14,852 nt of DNA from Paludibacter sp. (GTDB lineage Bacteria > Bacteroidota > Bacteroidia > Bacteroidales > Paludibacteraceae): contig WRGS01000213.1 of the NCBI GenBank assembly GCA_009787075.1, positions 1-14,852 of the forward strand, in the 5' to 3' direction. Shown piece by piece: positions 7,220-14,232 of the stretch. Below the pieces are notes generated by a model. It saw only the letters and a program-made list of their open reading frames with translations. It was not told where the DNA came from and searched no databases. The position numbers were made by a program, and so were the translations under genes. Each line of letters opens with the position of its first letter. Position 1 is the stretch's first letter.

Positions 7220-7657
7220 ATGACAAAGGAAGTATATCAAACTCAAAATGAAAAAACAAAAAAATTATTGTCGATGCTGTGGGTGTTACTTTTTGCAAAC
7301 TTCGTTTTCTGCGATTTGCTATCTTTTATGCACTGCTACAATTCAGCAGACAAATTAGTGTGTAATCTTAATGGCGTGAATATAAGTCAATTAACTTTGC
7401 TGGCTTACGGCATTTTGATGGAAATTCCAATATTAATGATTTTGGTTGCCGGATTTTGCAAGCATAGGCACAGCAGAAAACTCAATATTATTTGCGCTTT
7501 TCTGATGATTTTTGTGCAAACTTGGAGTTTAACGCTCGGAAAAGTTGCAATGCATCAATGGTTTTTTTCCGTTATTGAAATAGCAATTTGCATAAGCATT
7601 GTTTTTATTGCTTGGAAATGGAAAAGAAAAAAAATTTACGTTTTTCAGGAAAAATGA
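7220..7657 (+). CDS. Small four-helix membrane protein (DUF6326-like)
   Basis: A 145-residue protein with four hydrophobic segments at about 17-38 (MLWVLLFANFVFCDLLSFMH), 57-77 (LTLLAYGILMEIPILMILVAG), 88-104 and 113-130. The N-terminus is polar (TKEVYQTQNEKTKK) and the C-terminal tail is very basic (WKWKRKK), so that tail is likely cytoplasmic. The second helix with MEIPILMI, followed by a basic loop KHRHSRKLNII, resembles what I recall of the DUF6326 group of small membrane proteins; this is recall, not a search. No catalytic motif is visible and the function is unknown. It has its own promoter behind the palindrome terminator, and no other gene follows it on this strand within the window. 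ATG at 7220 is the only sensible start. Confidence 0.7.
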   Translation: MTKEVYQTQNEKTKKLLSMLWVLLFANFVFCDLLSFMHCYNSADKLVCNLNGVNISQLTLLAYGILMEIPILMILVAGFCKHRHSRKLNIICAFLMIFVQTWSLTLGKVAMHQWFFSVIEIAICISIVFIAWKWKRKKIYVFQEK

Positions 7658-7698
7658 AATATAAATTCTTTTAACAAAGATAATAATGCCAAAAATAA

Positions 7699-7831
7699 GA
7701 GAGTCTTAATCATAAATAGATGTAATGTTTTTATGACAAAAATACTTTTTTTTTAAAATGCTGTAATTTAATGATTTATAAAAATGAATAATTGCTCAAT
7801 AAATACAATTTTTATTTTGATTAAGACTCTC
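7699..7831. repeat. Perfect 14-bp inverted repeat pair, 133 bp overall
   Basis: GAGAGTCTTAATCA at 7699-7712 is the exact reverse complement of 7818-7831. The 105 nt between are A/T-rich with no ORF of note; inside them ATAAAAAT (7778-7785) pairs with 7808-7815. The size and structure suit a miniature inverted-repeat element. The flanks share AAAAATA on both sides, but not as a clean adjacent target-site duplication, so mobility is inferred only. Confidence 0.55.
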
Positions 7832-7869
7832 AAAAATATTTGGTAAAGTTGAAAGGAAATATATTATGC

Positions 7870-7907
7870 AAAAATAGCAAGTCCATCAATGAACTTGCTA
7901 TTTTTTT
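7870..7907. terminator. Bidirectional terminator hairpin
   Basis: A perfect 13-bp stem (AAAAATAGCAAGT at 7870-7882 with 7893-7905) closes a 10-nt loop and is followed by more T on the plus strand. The mirror A-run gives a U-run on the minus strand. The GCAAGT core makes it the most stable short hairpin in the gap. It lies between the convergent membrane protein gene and the polysaccharide operon, and can end transcription from both sides. Confidence 0.75.
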
Positions 7908-7961
7908 ATGATAATATGATTGTTATACTATTCTCACCAACTATTTTTGGCATAATATCTT

Positions 7962-7985
7962 AAAAAATATGACTAAAAAGAGTCA
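7962..7985 (-). terminator. Weak hairpin and T-run just after the Wzi-like gene
   Basis: On the minus strand TGACT (7981-7985) pairs with AGTCA (7970-7974) over a 6-nt CTTTTT loop, and then comes a T6 run. It starts 8 nt past the stop at 7994. The stem is only 5 bp, so this is a minor or auxiliary terminator at best. Confidence 0.35.
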
Positions 7986-7993
7986 AAATCAGA

Positions 7994-9772
7994 TTAAAAT
8001 CCAACTGCCACGCCTGCCATAATCACAAATTTATTGCCTTGCAAAAATTTTGGCGAAAACATATCCATATAAAATTGCGAAGTATAGTCTATTTGCGTAT
8101 TAGCCAAATCAGGACGAAGGTTGTACAAATTTGGATTATCAGGGCGGACTTCGCCAACAATTACATCGCCTTTGGGCAAAGCGGCTTTTGTGCTGTTGTA
8201 ACTTGCTTCAAACATTGCATAAACATTGGCAAAAATTTCATAAGTGGCTTTGAGAGAAACAATATCACTTTTCCAAATCACATCTTTAAGAAACGGCGTG
8301 CTGATTTGAGTCGAAAGTGATTGCGATGTCAGATATTCAAACTCATTTCCTTTCCTTGCATCTGTAAATGAAGCAGTTATGTCAAGCCCGCGAAGCGGTT
8401 TATAAGTTGCAGCAAGGTAAATTTCCTGCGAATTATCCCAAAGATAATGTCCGAGATTGTAACTATTTGAAGTATAAGCAATTTCAGGAATTTTATGTTT
8501 GTACATTCCAACATTATTGCGCGTATATTCTGCCGTAAATATAATATTATCAAAAGGAAAATTAGATAAATTTGCGCCAAATTTATAAGAAATCGGATTT
8601 TTTTCTTTACTGCTCGATTTGAAACGCGCAAAACTTATTTCGTCTGCAAAAATTGATGTAAAAAGATGTAAATGCTTGATATTGCGCGAACTGAAATTGA
8701 TATAAACCTGCGAATTCTGATTTTCGGTTTTCGTTCCTTTTGTAAAAAGATGGTCAATTGACTTAAAGAATGCGATTGGAATAAAATAACCTGCATTTAC
8801 AGCATTCTCTGCATAAACAATCGAATTGCCAACCGACAGATTTAAATTGCGTATTGGAGTGAAAGTCAGCATATTAGCCGCCATAAATTTATTTGTTTGA
8901 CGCTGCCAAACCTTTCCTGTATTATCAACATAAGCCTTTAATGTATCACTTATATTTGAAATTAACCAACCGTGGAAATAATTGAGTTCCAACCATTTAA
9001 CAGGTTTAAGGCGCAAATAAATTGCAGGAAAAGACGGCGCGTGCCCCGAAAGAATATTTGCGCCGTGATAATTGTCGCCCCAAACAAAATTATCTTTTAC
9101 CAAGCCGAGCGAACCCCACGAAGTACAAAAATTAATTCCACCGCGAGAATCGCTGAAATCGCCGTTTCCAGCAGTTGATTCTTTATATTCCGCGCCCGAA
9201 AACTGATTTAAATAACGCGGTTCAGAAAGCAAAGACGGCATATCTTTCTTTCCGCCCAAAAATACATTATCGCGCAAACTACCCCAAATTGCAACATGCT
9301 GTCCGATTGTCGCTTGAATTTCTGCGCCAATCCAGCGTTTGAGAATAGTATTACCGCCATTATTCCAAATTTGCACACCCAAAAGCGGCGCAAGCGATGC
9401 GTGGAACAGCGAATCTTTATAATAAATCGCAGGTTCAAGCAACGAAACTTCAATCGTTCCATCGTTGTAAACATCATAGTAAGTTTCAGGTAAGTTGTTC
9501 ATTTCCAGCGCATAAGATTGCATAAAGAACATCAAATCCTTTTGTTGCCGTGAATTTAATTCTGCTATGCGAATGCTTGCCTCACGCAATTTTTCGGCTA
9601 TCAGCATACGCGAATAAGGTTTTACAGCAGAATTAATATCAATTATCTGCTCGGAAGCCAACTCGTCAAGAAAACCGTAAATCTTTGTGTATGAAATGTT
9701 TTGCGGAATATCCTGCGCCGCCAAACTCAAAGAAACACACAAAATACAAATTGCAGTAAATATTTTTTTCAT
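7994..9772 (-). CDS. Wzi-family capsule assembly outer-membrane protein
   Basis: A 592-residue exported protein. Residues 1-20 (MKKIFTAICILCVSLSLAAQ) are a clear signal peptide ending at AAQ-D. A short helical N-terminal section (about 30-85, YGFLDELASEQIID then KPYSRMLIAEKLREA) matches the start of Wzi-family proteins. The rest is alternating amphipathic strands with many aromatic residues, and the chain ends in GVAVGF, a C-terminal Phe as recognised by the BAM machinery. Wzi is an outer-membrane lectin-like barrel that helps hold capsule polymer on the cell surface; the same is likely here, given five upstream glycan genes. SRGGINF near 209-215 and the WGSL/WGDN stretches are family-like. 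Its ATG overlaps the FemAB-like stop by ATGA, and it is the last gene of the operon. The family is moderately certain; another porin-like barrel is the alternative. Confidence 0.68.
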   Translation of the reverse strand: MKKIFTAICILCVSLSLAAQDIPQNISYTKIYGFLDELASEQIIDINSAVKPYSRMLIAEKLREASIRIAELNSRQQKDLMFFMQSYALEMNNLPETYYDVYNDGTIEVSLLEPAIYYKDSLFHASLAPLLGVQIWNNGGNTILKRWIGAEIQATIGQHVAIWGSLRDNVFLGGKKDMPSLLSEPRYLNQFSGAEYKESTAGNGDFSDSRGGINFCTSWGSLGLVKDNFVWGDNYHGANILSGHAPSFPAIYLRLKPVKWLELNYFHGWLISNISDTLKAYVDNTGKVWQRQTNKFMAANMLTFTPIRNLNLSVGNSIVYAENAVNAGYFIPIAFFKSIDHLFTKGTKTENQNSQVYINFSSRNIKHLHLFTSIFADEISFARFKSSSKEKNPISYKFGANLSNFPFDNIIFTAEYTRNNVGMYKHKIPEIAYTSNSYNLGHYLWDNSQEIYLAATYKPLRGLDITASFTDARKGNEFEYLTSQSLSTQISTPFLKDVIWKSDIVSLKATYEIFANVYAMFEASYNSTKAALPKGDVIVGEVRPDNPNLYNLRPDLANTQIDYTSQFYMDMFSPKFLQGNKFVIMAGVAVGF

Positions 9773-10773
9773 TTTTTATATAATTTTAAAATTTTTATAC
9801 CAATTTTTCCTAATTTATACTTAAAAGAATGGAAAATGTAACAAAATCGTCCAAATTCTACCTGTTTTCCTCCAAATTTTGATTTAAATTCACGCACTCC
9901 GTATGGCTTTTCAGGCACTCCCGCGCCCATAAAATCAAATTTTGGAATGTTGTTTTGCAGAGCAAAATCAATTCCTGCCCACGTTGCTGCAACAGACGGA
10001 TAATTATTGCGAAAATCTTTATCTCTACCGCAAACAAACCATTCATAAACTACTTTGCCGCTGAAAATTACTACAACAATTCCGCCAATAATTTTATTAT
10101 TTTTTTTAACTGCGAAAATTTTGCCGTAATTTTTTTGCGACAAAATTACAAAAAATTTCAATGGAAAAAGCGGAGTGCGTATTTTTGATTTATATAATTT
10201 TTTAAGGCAGGAATAAAATTCTGTAATTTCTTTTGTATCAACAATTTCCACAATTCGAGAACCATTGCGCTGCGCAATTTTCATCTGACGGCGTTTGCTT
10301 TGGCTCAAATTTTGTAAAACTTGCTCTCTATCAATTGTTTGCACAAAAATATTAAAGTGTTTTTGATACAAAAATCCTGCATTTTCAAAATCCGTTTTCC
10401 ATTGCGAGAAATCATTAAAATTACGAATTTCAAGAAAAATCGCTTTATTCTTAATATTTTTTACAATTTCATTAAAAAAAGTATTAAGAACATCTTTTTT
10501 TATATCATTTTTCAATAAAATGCCGCCTTGAATAATTGCCCGTTTTGTAAAATTTCTGAACATTCCCAAGCCGTTTTTTTCGATATAACCAACTGCAACT
10601 GCCTGTAAATCATTATTTTCCGTTATTGCAAAAACAAAGGGTTTAATAAAATTTAATTCAGCGTAAAAATCATAACATTCGCGCGTCTGAAAAAACGTAG
10701 CCACATCAGAACGCTGCACAAGCGCGTCCCATTGCGTTTTGTCAATTTCGGAAACGGAATTTATAAATTTCAT
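9769..10773 (-). CDS. FemAB/GNAT-like acyl- or aminoacyltransferase
   Basis: A 334-residue soluble protein with the double-GNAT layout of the FemABX/BioF2-like group. The first lobe covers about 1-145 and the second about 150-310. KRRQMKIAQRNG at 160-171 is the basic helix seen in FemX-type proteins, and the second-lobe core runs from KIFAVKKNNKIIGGIVV (218-234) to KFDFMGAG (278-285). YGVREFKSKFGG at 291-302 is the hallmark near the C-terminus. True Fem proteins add amino acids to lipid II from aminoacyl-tRNA; related enzymes in exopolysaccharide loci are thought to modify glycans or membrane-linked precursors. Placement between a glycosyltransferase and Wzi, with ATGA overlaps on both sides, favours polysaccharide modification over peptidoglycan bridge synthesis. 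Donor and acceptor are unknown. The basic C-terminal tail (FKYKLGKIGIKILKLYKK) may touch the membrane. Confidence 0.75.
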   Translation of the reverse strand: MKFINSVSEIDKTQWDALVQRSDVATFFQTRECYDFYAELNFIKPFVFAITENNDLQAVAVGYIEKNGLGMFRNFTKRAIIQGGILLKNDIKKDVLNTFFNEIVKNIKNKAIFLEIRNFNDFSQWKTDFENAGFLYQKHFNIFVQTIDREQVLQNLSQSKRRQMKIAQRNGSRIVEIVDTKEITEFYSCLKKLYKSKIRTPLFPLKFFVILSQKNYGKIFAVKKNNKIIGGIVVVIFSGKVVYEWFVCGRDKDFRNNYPSVAATWAGIDFALQNNIPKFDFMGAGVPEKPYGVREFKSKFGGKQVEFGRFCYIFHSFKYKLGKIGIKILKLYKK

Positions 10774-11705
10774 TTTTTCAAAATATTTTTATAAATATTT
10801 ATTAATTCGTTGGCAATCAATTTGTTATCTAATTCTAATTCAATAATTTTTTCTCTGCCGTTTGTTCTTTGATTTTTTACAAAAACTTCTTTCAATTTAT
10901 CTGCAATTTCTGTTTCATCATAACCAACTATAAAACAGTTATTTACATTTTTTGTAATTTCTTTTACATCGCCCACATCAACCGAAACAATCGGACAATT
11001 GCACGCCATCGCTTCTTTAATAAACTGCGGCGACCCTTCCGAAAAACTCGTCATCAACACACAATCGACCGCATTCATTAATTCATTAACCTGTTGGCGC
11101 GTATATGATTTTAATTCTAAAAGCGTTGCATTTTCAATTTTTTTAACTGTATTTTTTGCCAAGTCGTAATTTTTTACTGCATTATCAAACGAACTTGAAA
11201 ATAAAACATATTTTTTTGATATATCTAAATTTAATTTTGCACGAATTTCATTTTTATTTTTTAAAGGATAAAAAATATCCAAATCAACGCCGCAAGGCAG
11301 CAAAACATAATTTTTTTTCGGTTTTACCGTTTCAATATTTTTTTTGGAAACAAAAATATTGAATTTTGACAAAAAAATTGCAATTTTTGAAAACCGCAAT
11401 ACTTTTCTATTGTTAATATCGCTGCCGTGATAGGTTGTAACCACAAATACGCGGCGTTGCAAATTTGCCAAAAGCCCCGACAAACCATAATGCGCATGAA
11501 CAATAATCGGCTGAAAATCAATGATTTTACGCAAAAGTTTTTTTCTGTTTTTCAAATATCCCAAAACACCTTTTCCTTCAACGGTAAAAAAATCAACTGT
11601 GCAATCCGCTTTTTTCAAACAATCGGCTTGGTCGGTTATAAAAGGCGCAATTTTACCAGAATTTTTACTGCAAACAATTAATATTTTTAATTCTTCATTA
11701 TTCAT
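10770..11705 (-). CDS. GT4-family glycosyltransferase
   Basis: A 311-residue cytoplasmic GT-B enzyme. The C-terminal half has E223GSPQFIKE231, the EX7E motif of GT4 retaining glycosyltransferases that holds the nucleotide-sugar phosphates and ribose. PCGVDLDIFYP at 137-147 is the inter-domain segment typical of the family, and HAHYGLSG (70-77) and TYHGSD (91-96) are acceptor-side motifs. At 311 residues it is shorter than the usual 350-400. I chose ATG at 11705 (MNNEELKILIVCS) because it begins just before the first Rossmann strand and leaves a 7-nt gap after the upstream stop; the same frame stays open to 11768, but that would overlap the upstream gene by 56 nt. The sugar is unknown. Its stop overlaps the FemAB-like start as ATGA. 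Confidence 0.85.
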   Translation of the reverse strand: MNNEELKILIVCSKNSGKIAPFITDQADCLKKADCTVDFFTVEGKGVLGYLKNRKKLLRKIIDFQPIIVHAHYGLSGLLANLQRRVFVVTTYHGSDINNRKVLRFSKIAIFLSKFNIFVSKKNIETVKPKKNYVLLPCGVDLDIFYPLKNKNEIRAKLNLDISKKYVLFSSSFDNAVKNYDLAKNTVKKIENATLLELKSYTRQQVNELMNAVDCVLMTSFSEGSPQFIKEAMACNCPIVSVDVGDVKEITKNVNNCFIVGYDETEIADKLKEVFVKNQRTNGREKIIELELDNKLIANELINIYKNILKK

Positions 11706-11712
11706 GTTAATT

Positions 11713-13125
11713 TTACAACATATCCCTTCCTGCAAGTTTAACCCAGTTCCACACAATAATTGCTGCAAGCAGCAAAATCATATAAACGTTATAAAAAATT
11801 TTTACTTTATTTGTCGATTTGCTCACTCCGTAAGCGGCAAACATCAAAAAAAACGGTATTATAGGCAAATGAAAACGCCCAGATTGAGCAAATCCGCTCA
11901 TTGCAATAACGCCCAAATAACCAATCATAAACGAGCCGACTAACAGAAAATCGCGCCATTTACCGCCGCGTTTTAGTGCATCAACAACAATCAAAAATAA
12001 GGCAAATACCAAAAAAAACGCCATCAGATTTTTTACATAATATCCGCCATTTTGCAGTTGCAGCATACGTTGAGGCACATTAGTTTCCGAAACAATCGGG
12101 ATAAAGAAAATTGCAGGAGCAAAAATTGCTGTTTTGCCATAAACGGCAAATCTGTTTCCACCAATGCGCTTGGAACGCCATACCATCGATTCTTCCTGAT
12201 TCATTTGTCGGCTGCTCCATGCCTGCTCTATTTCTGTTAAAATTTTTCCTCCGCTCAAAAAAGCGATTGCAATAACAATCCAAATTCCCAAAATCATACG
12301 TTTTCCATAATTTCCTGTCCGCGCAGACGAAAAAAACAAAGCCGTAATAAAGGCAAAAAGCAAACCTATCCCCAGCACAGAGCGGAAAGTAAATAAGGCT
12401 GCTGCACAAAGCACAGGAAAAACGAGATTTCCAAAAGACAAATGATGGCTGCGAATCGCGTTATCGGCACGTTCTATGCCAAAAACAACAAGAAAAATCA
12501 TTTCAGTTTCTTTTGTGTGCAATCCGCAAATATTAATTAATTCGGGCATCAGCATACAAAAAATTCCAGCCATTCTGCCAACGCTTTCGCCAAAAGTCCG
12601 AGATGCAAGTTTATAAACCAAAACAGCGGTAAATGCGCTTAAAACTGCTTTTACCAAACGTGCAATTAAAATATTATGTCCATAAACCATATAACTTGCA
12701 CCAAGAAAAGTTGGATAACCTCTGTCTGAAAATCCAACTCCTGCAAAAATTCGTTCATACGCACCCCACCCTTGCTCATACAACTGCTGTGCCTGCCAAT
12801 CATAATTTCCTGAATCAGCAACATCAAATTCAAACGGATTGCCATTGATTGCCGAATAAAAATAATACGAAAAAACAACCCACACAATCCGTATGAGCAA
12901 ACTTATAATAAAAATATTGGTACTAAAGGTTTTAGATGAAAAATTTGCCCATTTAAGAGGAAACTGATAACTTCCGACAAAAAACAGAAGTACCACCACC
13001 GCACCGATAACATAGTTGTACCACGCCATAGGTTGATTTGTAAAAATAATAAGACAGGCAAAAATCGAAACGAAATAAAGAATAATCGCCCGTTTTGTAA
13101 AATATTGAGGAAAAAAACTTAACAT
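11713..13125 (-). CDS. Multi-spanning GT-C-like membrane glycosyltransferase
   Basis: A 470-residue protein with about ten or eleven hydrophobic helices. The first periplasmic loop contains DVADSGNYDWQAQQLYEQG (about 101-119). An acidic residue in this loop followed by Tyr is the usual catalytic or metal-linked site of GT-C enzymes (GT39/GT83-like), which use polyprenyl-phosphate sugars on the periplasmic face. RGYPTFLGASYMVYGHN (135-151) and HTKETEMI (203-210) agree with Bacteroidota members of this group, the latter being a conserved cytoplasmic-side motif. A larger soluble loop lies at about 300-350 (WSSRQMNQEESMVWRSKRIGG). A Wzy-like polymerase is the main alternative, since such proteins are also multi-spanning and found in these loci. 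It lies 6 nt after the upstream GT4 stop and 7 nt before the downstream GT4 start. Confidence 0.7.
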   Translation of the reverse strand: MLSFFPQYFTKRAIILYFVSIFACLIIFTNQPMAWYNYVIGAVVVLLFFVGSYQFPLKWANFSSKTFSTNIFIISLLIRIVWVVFSYYFYSAINGNPFEFDVADSGNYDWQAQQLYEQGWGAYERIFAGVGFSDRGYPTFLGASYMVYGHNILIARLVKAVLSAFTAVLVYKLASRTFGESVGRMAGIFCMLMPELINICGLHTKETEMIFLVVFGIERADNAIRSHHLSFGNLVFPVLCAAALFTFRSVLGIGLLFAFITALFFSSARTGNYGKRMILGIWIVIAIAFLSGGKILTEIEQAWSSRQMNQEESMVWRSKRIGGNRFAVYGKTAIFAPAIFFIPIVSETNVPQRMLQLQNGGYYVKNLMAFFLVFALFLIVVDALKRGGKWRDFLLVGSFMIGYLGVIAMSGFAQSGRFHLPIIPFFLMFAAYGVSKSTNKVKIFYNVYMILLLAAIIVWNWVKLAGRDML

Positions 13126-13131
13126 TTTATT

Positions 13132-14232
13132 TCAATTAATAATATTTTTATAGATTTTGTTTAAATTTTCAAAAATTTTCTCAACGCTAAAATTTTCACG
13201 TACAAATTTGTTGGCATTTTCAGCTTTTTGCTTATAAATATTTCTGTTTTTAATAAAATCAGTAAATTTTTCAAACAAATCCTGCGGATTGTCCGATTTA
13301 AAAACCGTTCCAAATTCGCCGTCTGCTGTAAGTTCGTTCATTACGCCCCAATCATTGACAAATACAGGAACGCCCGCTGTCATCGCCTCTGCAACCGCAA
13401 TTCCAAAAGTATCGTGCGCAGAGGAATATATAAAAGCGTCCAACTGACACAAAACGTTCGGTACATCTTTACGCCCGCCGAGAAAAAAAACTTTTGTATT
13501 CAAAAGTCCGTTTTGTCTGCAAAATTCTACGCACTCGTCATACAAATGCGCTTGAGAATCAATGCGTAAGCCCGCAAACACAAATCGAAAATCGTAATTT
13601 GCATCAGCAAGCAATTTCAAAAAGCGGCAAATCACAATTTGCGTGCGCACATAAACAAAATTACCGACCGAACCAAGCAACAATTCGCAATTTTCTGGCA
13701 ACAAAGGTACAATTTCTTTTTGATTATCAATTTTATCAAAACTTATGCAATTATACACAACATATTGATTTTCAGGAGATAAACCGTATTTTTTTATATA
13801 ATAATTTTTTTGAAAATTGCTGACAAAAATATTTCCGACTGTTGATTTCAAACTTTTTGTAAAAATTTTGGCAGAAAAACCTTTCATTCCAAAATCAAAA
13901 TTATGCACAGTTTGCAAAACTTTGATTTTTGTGCCCAAAGTTGCTAATTTTGCATAAATTACCTCAATGCTCAACTGCGCATGAACAATATCTATTTTAT
14001 TATTTTTCAGTAATTTACGCAATTTTAAAATATAAAAAATATCCAACGGAAAATGCGGATAAAGAAGAAACAATTTTTGCCCTGATGAATAAAAATCTTC
14101 CCTGTATTCGCCGCCCTTGCGGTGAATGCCAATAAACTGAAAATCAGCCTTTTGTCCGTTGCGGAACAAATCGAGCATCAGCGTTTCCGTACCTCCGCGC
14201 CTGAGCGCGCCAAACATATATGCAATTTTCAT
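13132..14232 (-). CDS. GT4-family glycosyltransferase with DX7E motif
   Basis: A 366-residue GT-B enzyme. RRGGTETLMLDL at 11-22 is the GG-x-E/T N-terminal acceptor-side loop of GT4, HAQLS (84-88) and TVHNFDFG (108-115) follow in the first Rossmann domain, and the second begins near LLLGSVGNFVYVRTQ (184-198). The nucleotide-sugar motif reads HD274TFGIAVAE282, so the first glutamate of EX7E is replaced by aspartate; the second is kept. GGRKDVPNVLCQLDAFIYSS (252-271) precedes it, as in the family. It probably adds one sugar to a lipid-linked polysaccharide repeat unit on the cytoplasmic face. It begins by ATGA overlap with the deacetylase and is 6 nt from the GT-C gene. The aspartate variant occurs in active family members, so this is not evidence of decay. 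Confidence 0.87.
   Translation of the reverse strand: MKIAYMFGALRRGGTETLMLDLFRNGQKADFQFIGIHRKGGEYREDFYSSGQKLFLLYPHFPLDIFYILKLRKLLKNNKIDIVHAQLSIEVIYAKLATLGTKIKVLQTVHNFDFGMKGFSAKIFTKSLKSTVGNIFVSNFQKNYYIKKYGLSPENQYVVYNCISFDKIDNQKEIVPLLPENCELLLGSVGNFVYVRTQIVICRFLKLLADANYDFRFVFAGLRIDSQAHLYDECVEFCRQNGLLNTKVFFLGGRKDVPNVLCQLDAFIYSSAHDTFGIAVAEAMTAGVPVFVNDWGVMNELTADGEFGTVFKSDNPQDLFEKFTDFIKNRNIYKQKAENANKFVRENFSVEKIFENLNKIYKNIIN

Larger units (their letters stand above)
7676..7963. repeat. Outer inverted repeat enclosing the structured intergenic region
   Basis: This 336-base gap between convergent genes (7658-7993) has no credible gene. The sequence ATGCCAAAAATA at 7686-7697 is an exact reverse complement of 7942-7953. 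Allowing one gap and one mismatch, the match extends outwards to about 7676 and 7963 (AAGATA against TATCTT). The arms are about 245 nt apart. Between them sit the 14-bp inverted repeat and the terminator-like hairpin listed separately, so the three pairings could form one three-way RNA junction. Equally, the arms could be terminal repeats of a short non-autonomous element. High A+T makes chance pairing easier, but the GGC/GCC core argues against pure chance. Confidence 0.5.

Noticed and set aside
7658..7993. A small protein gene or CRISPR-like array in the intergenic gap
   Set aside because: Stops are frequent in all frames, and the repeats are inverted pairs rather than regularly spaced direct repeats.
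11706..11768. N-terminal extension of the GT4 glycosyltransferase
   Set aside because: It would overlap the upstream GT-C gene by 56 nt and adds a Cys/Gly-rich stretch before the first Rossmann strand. The ATG at 11705 fits the family better.
13928..14135. Plus-strand frame of 68 codons opposite the first GT4 gene
   Set aside because: It is a shadow of the glycosyltransferase acceptor domain, with no start signal or domain match.
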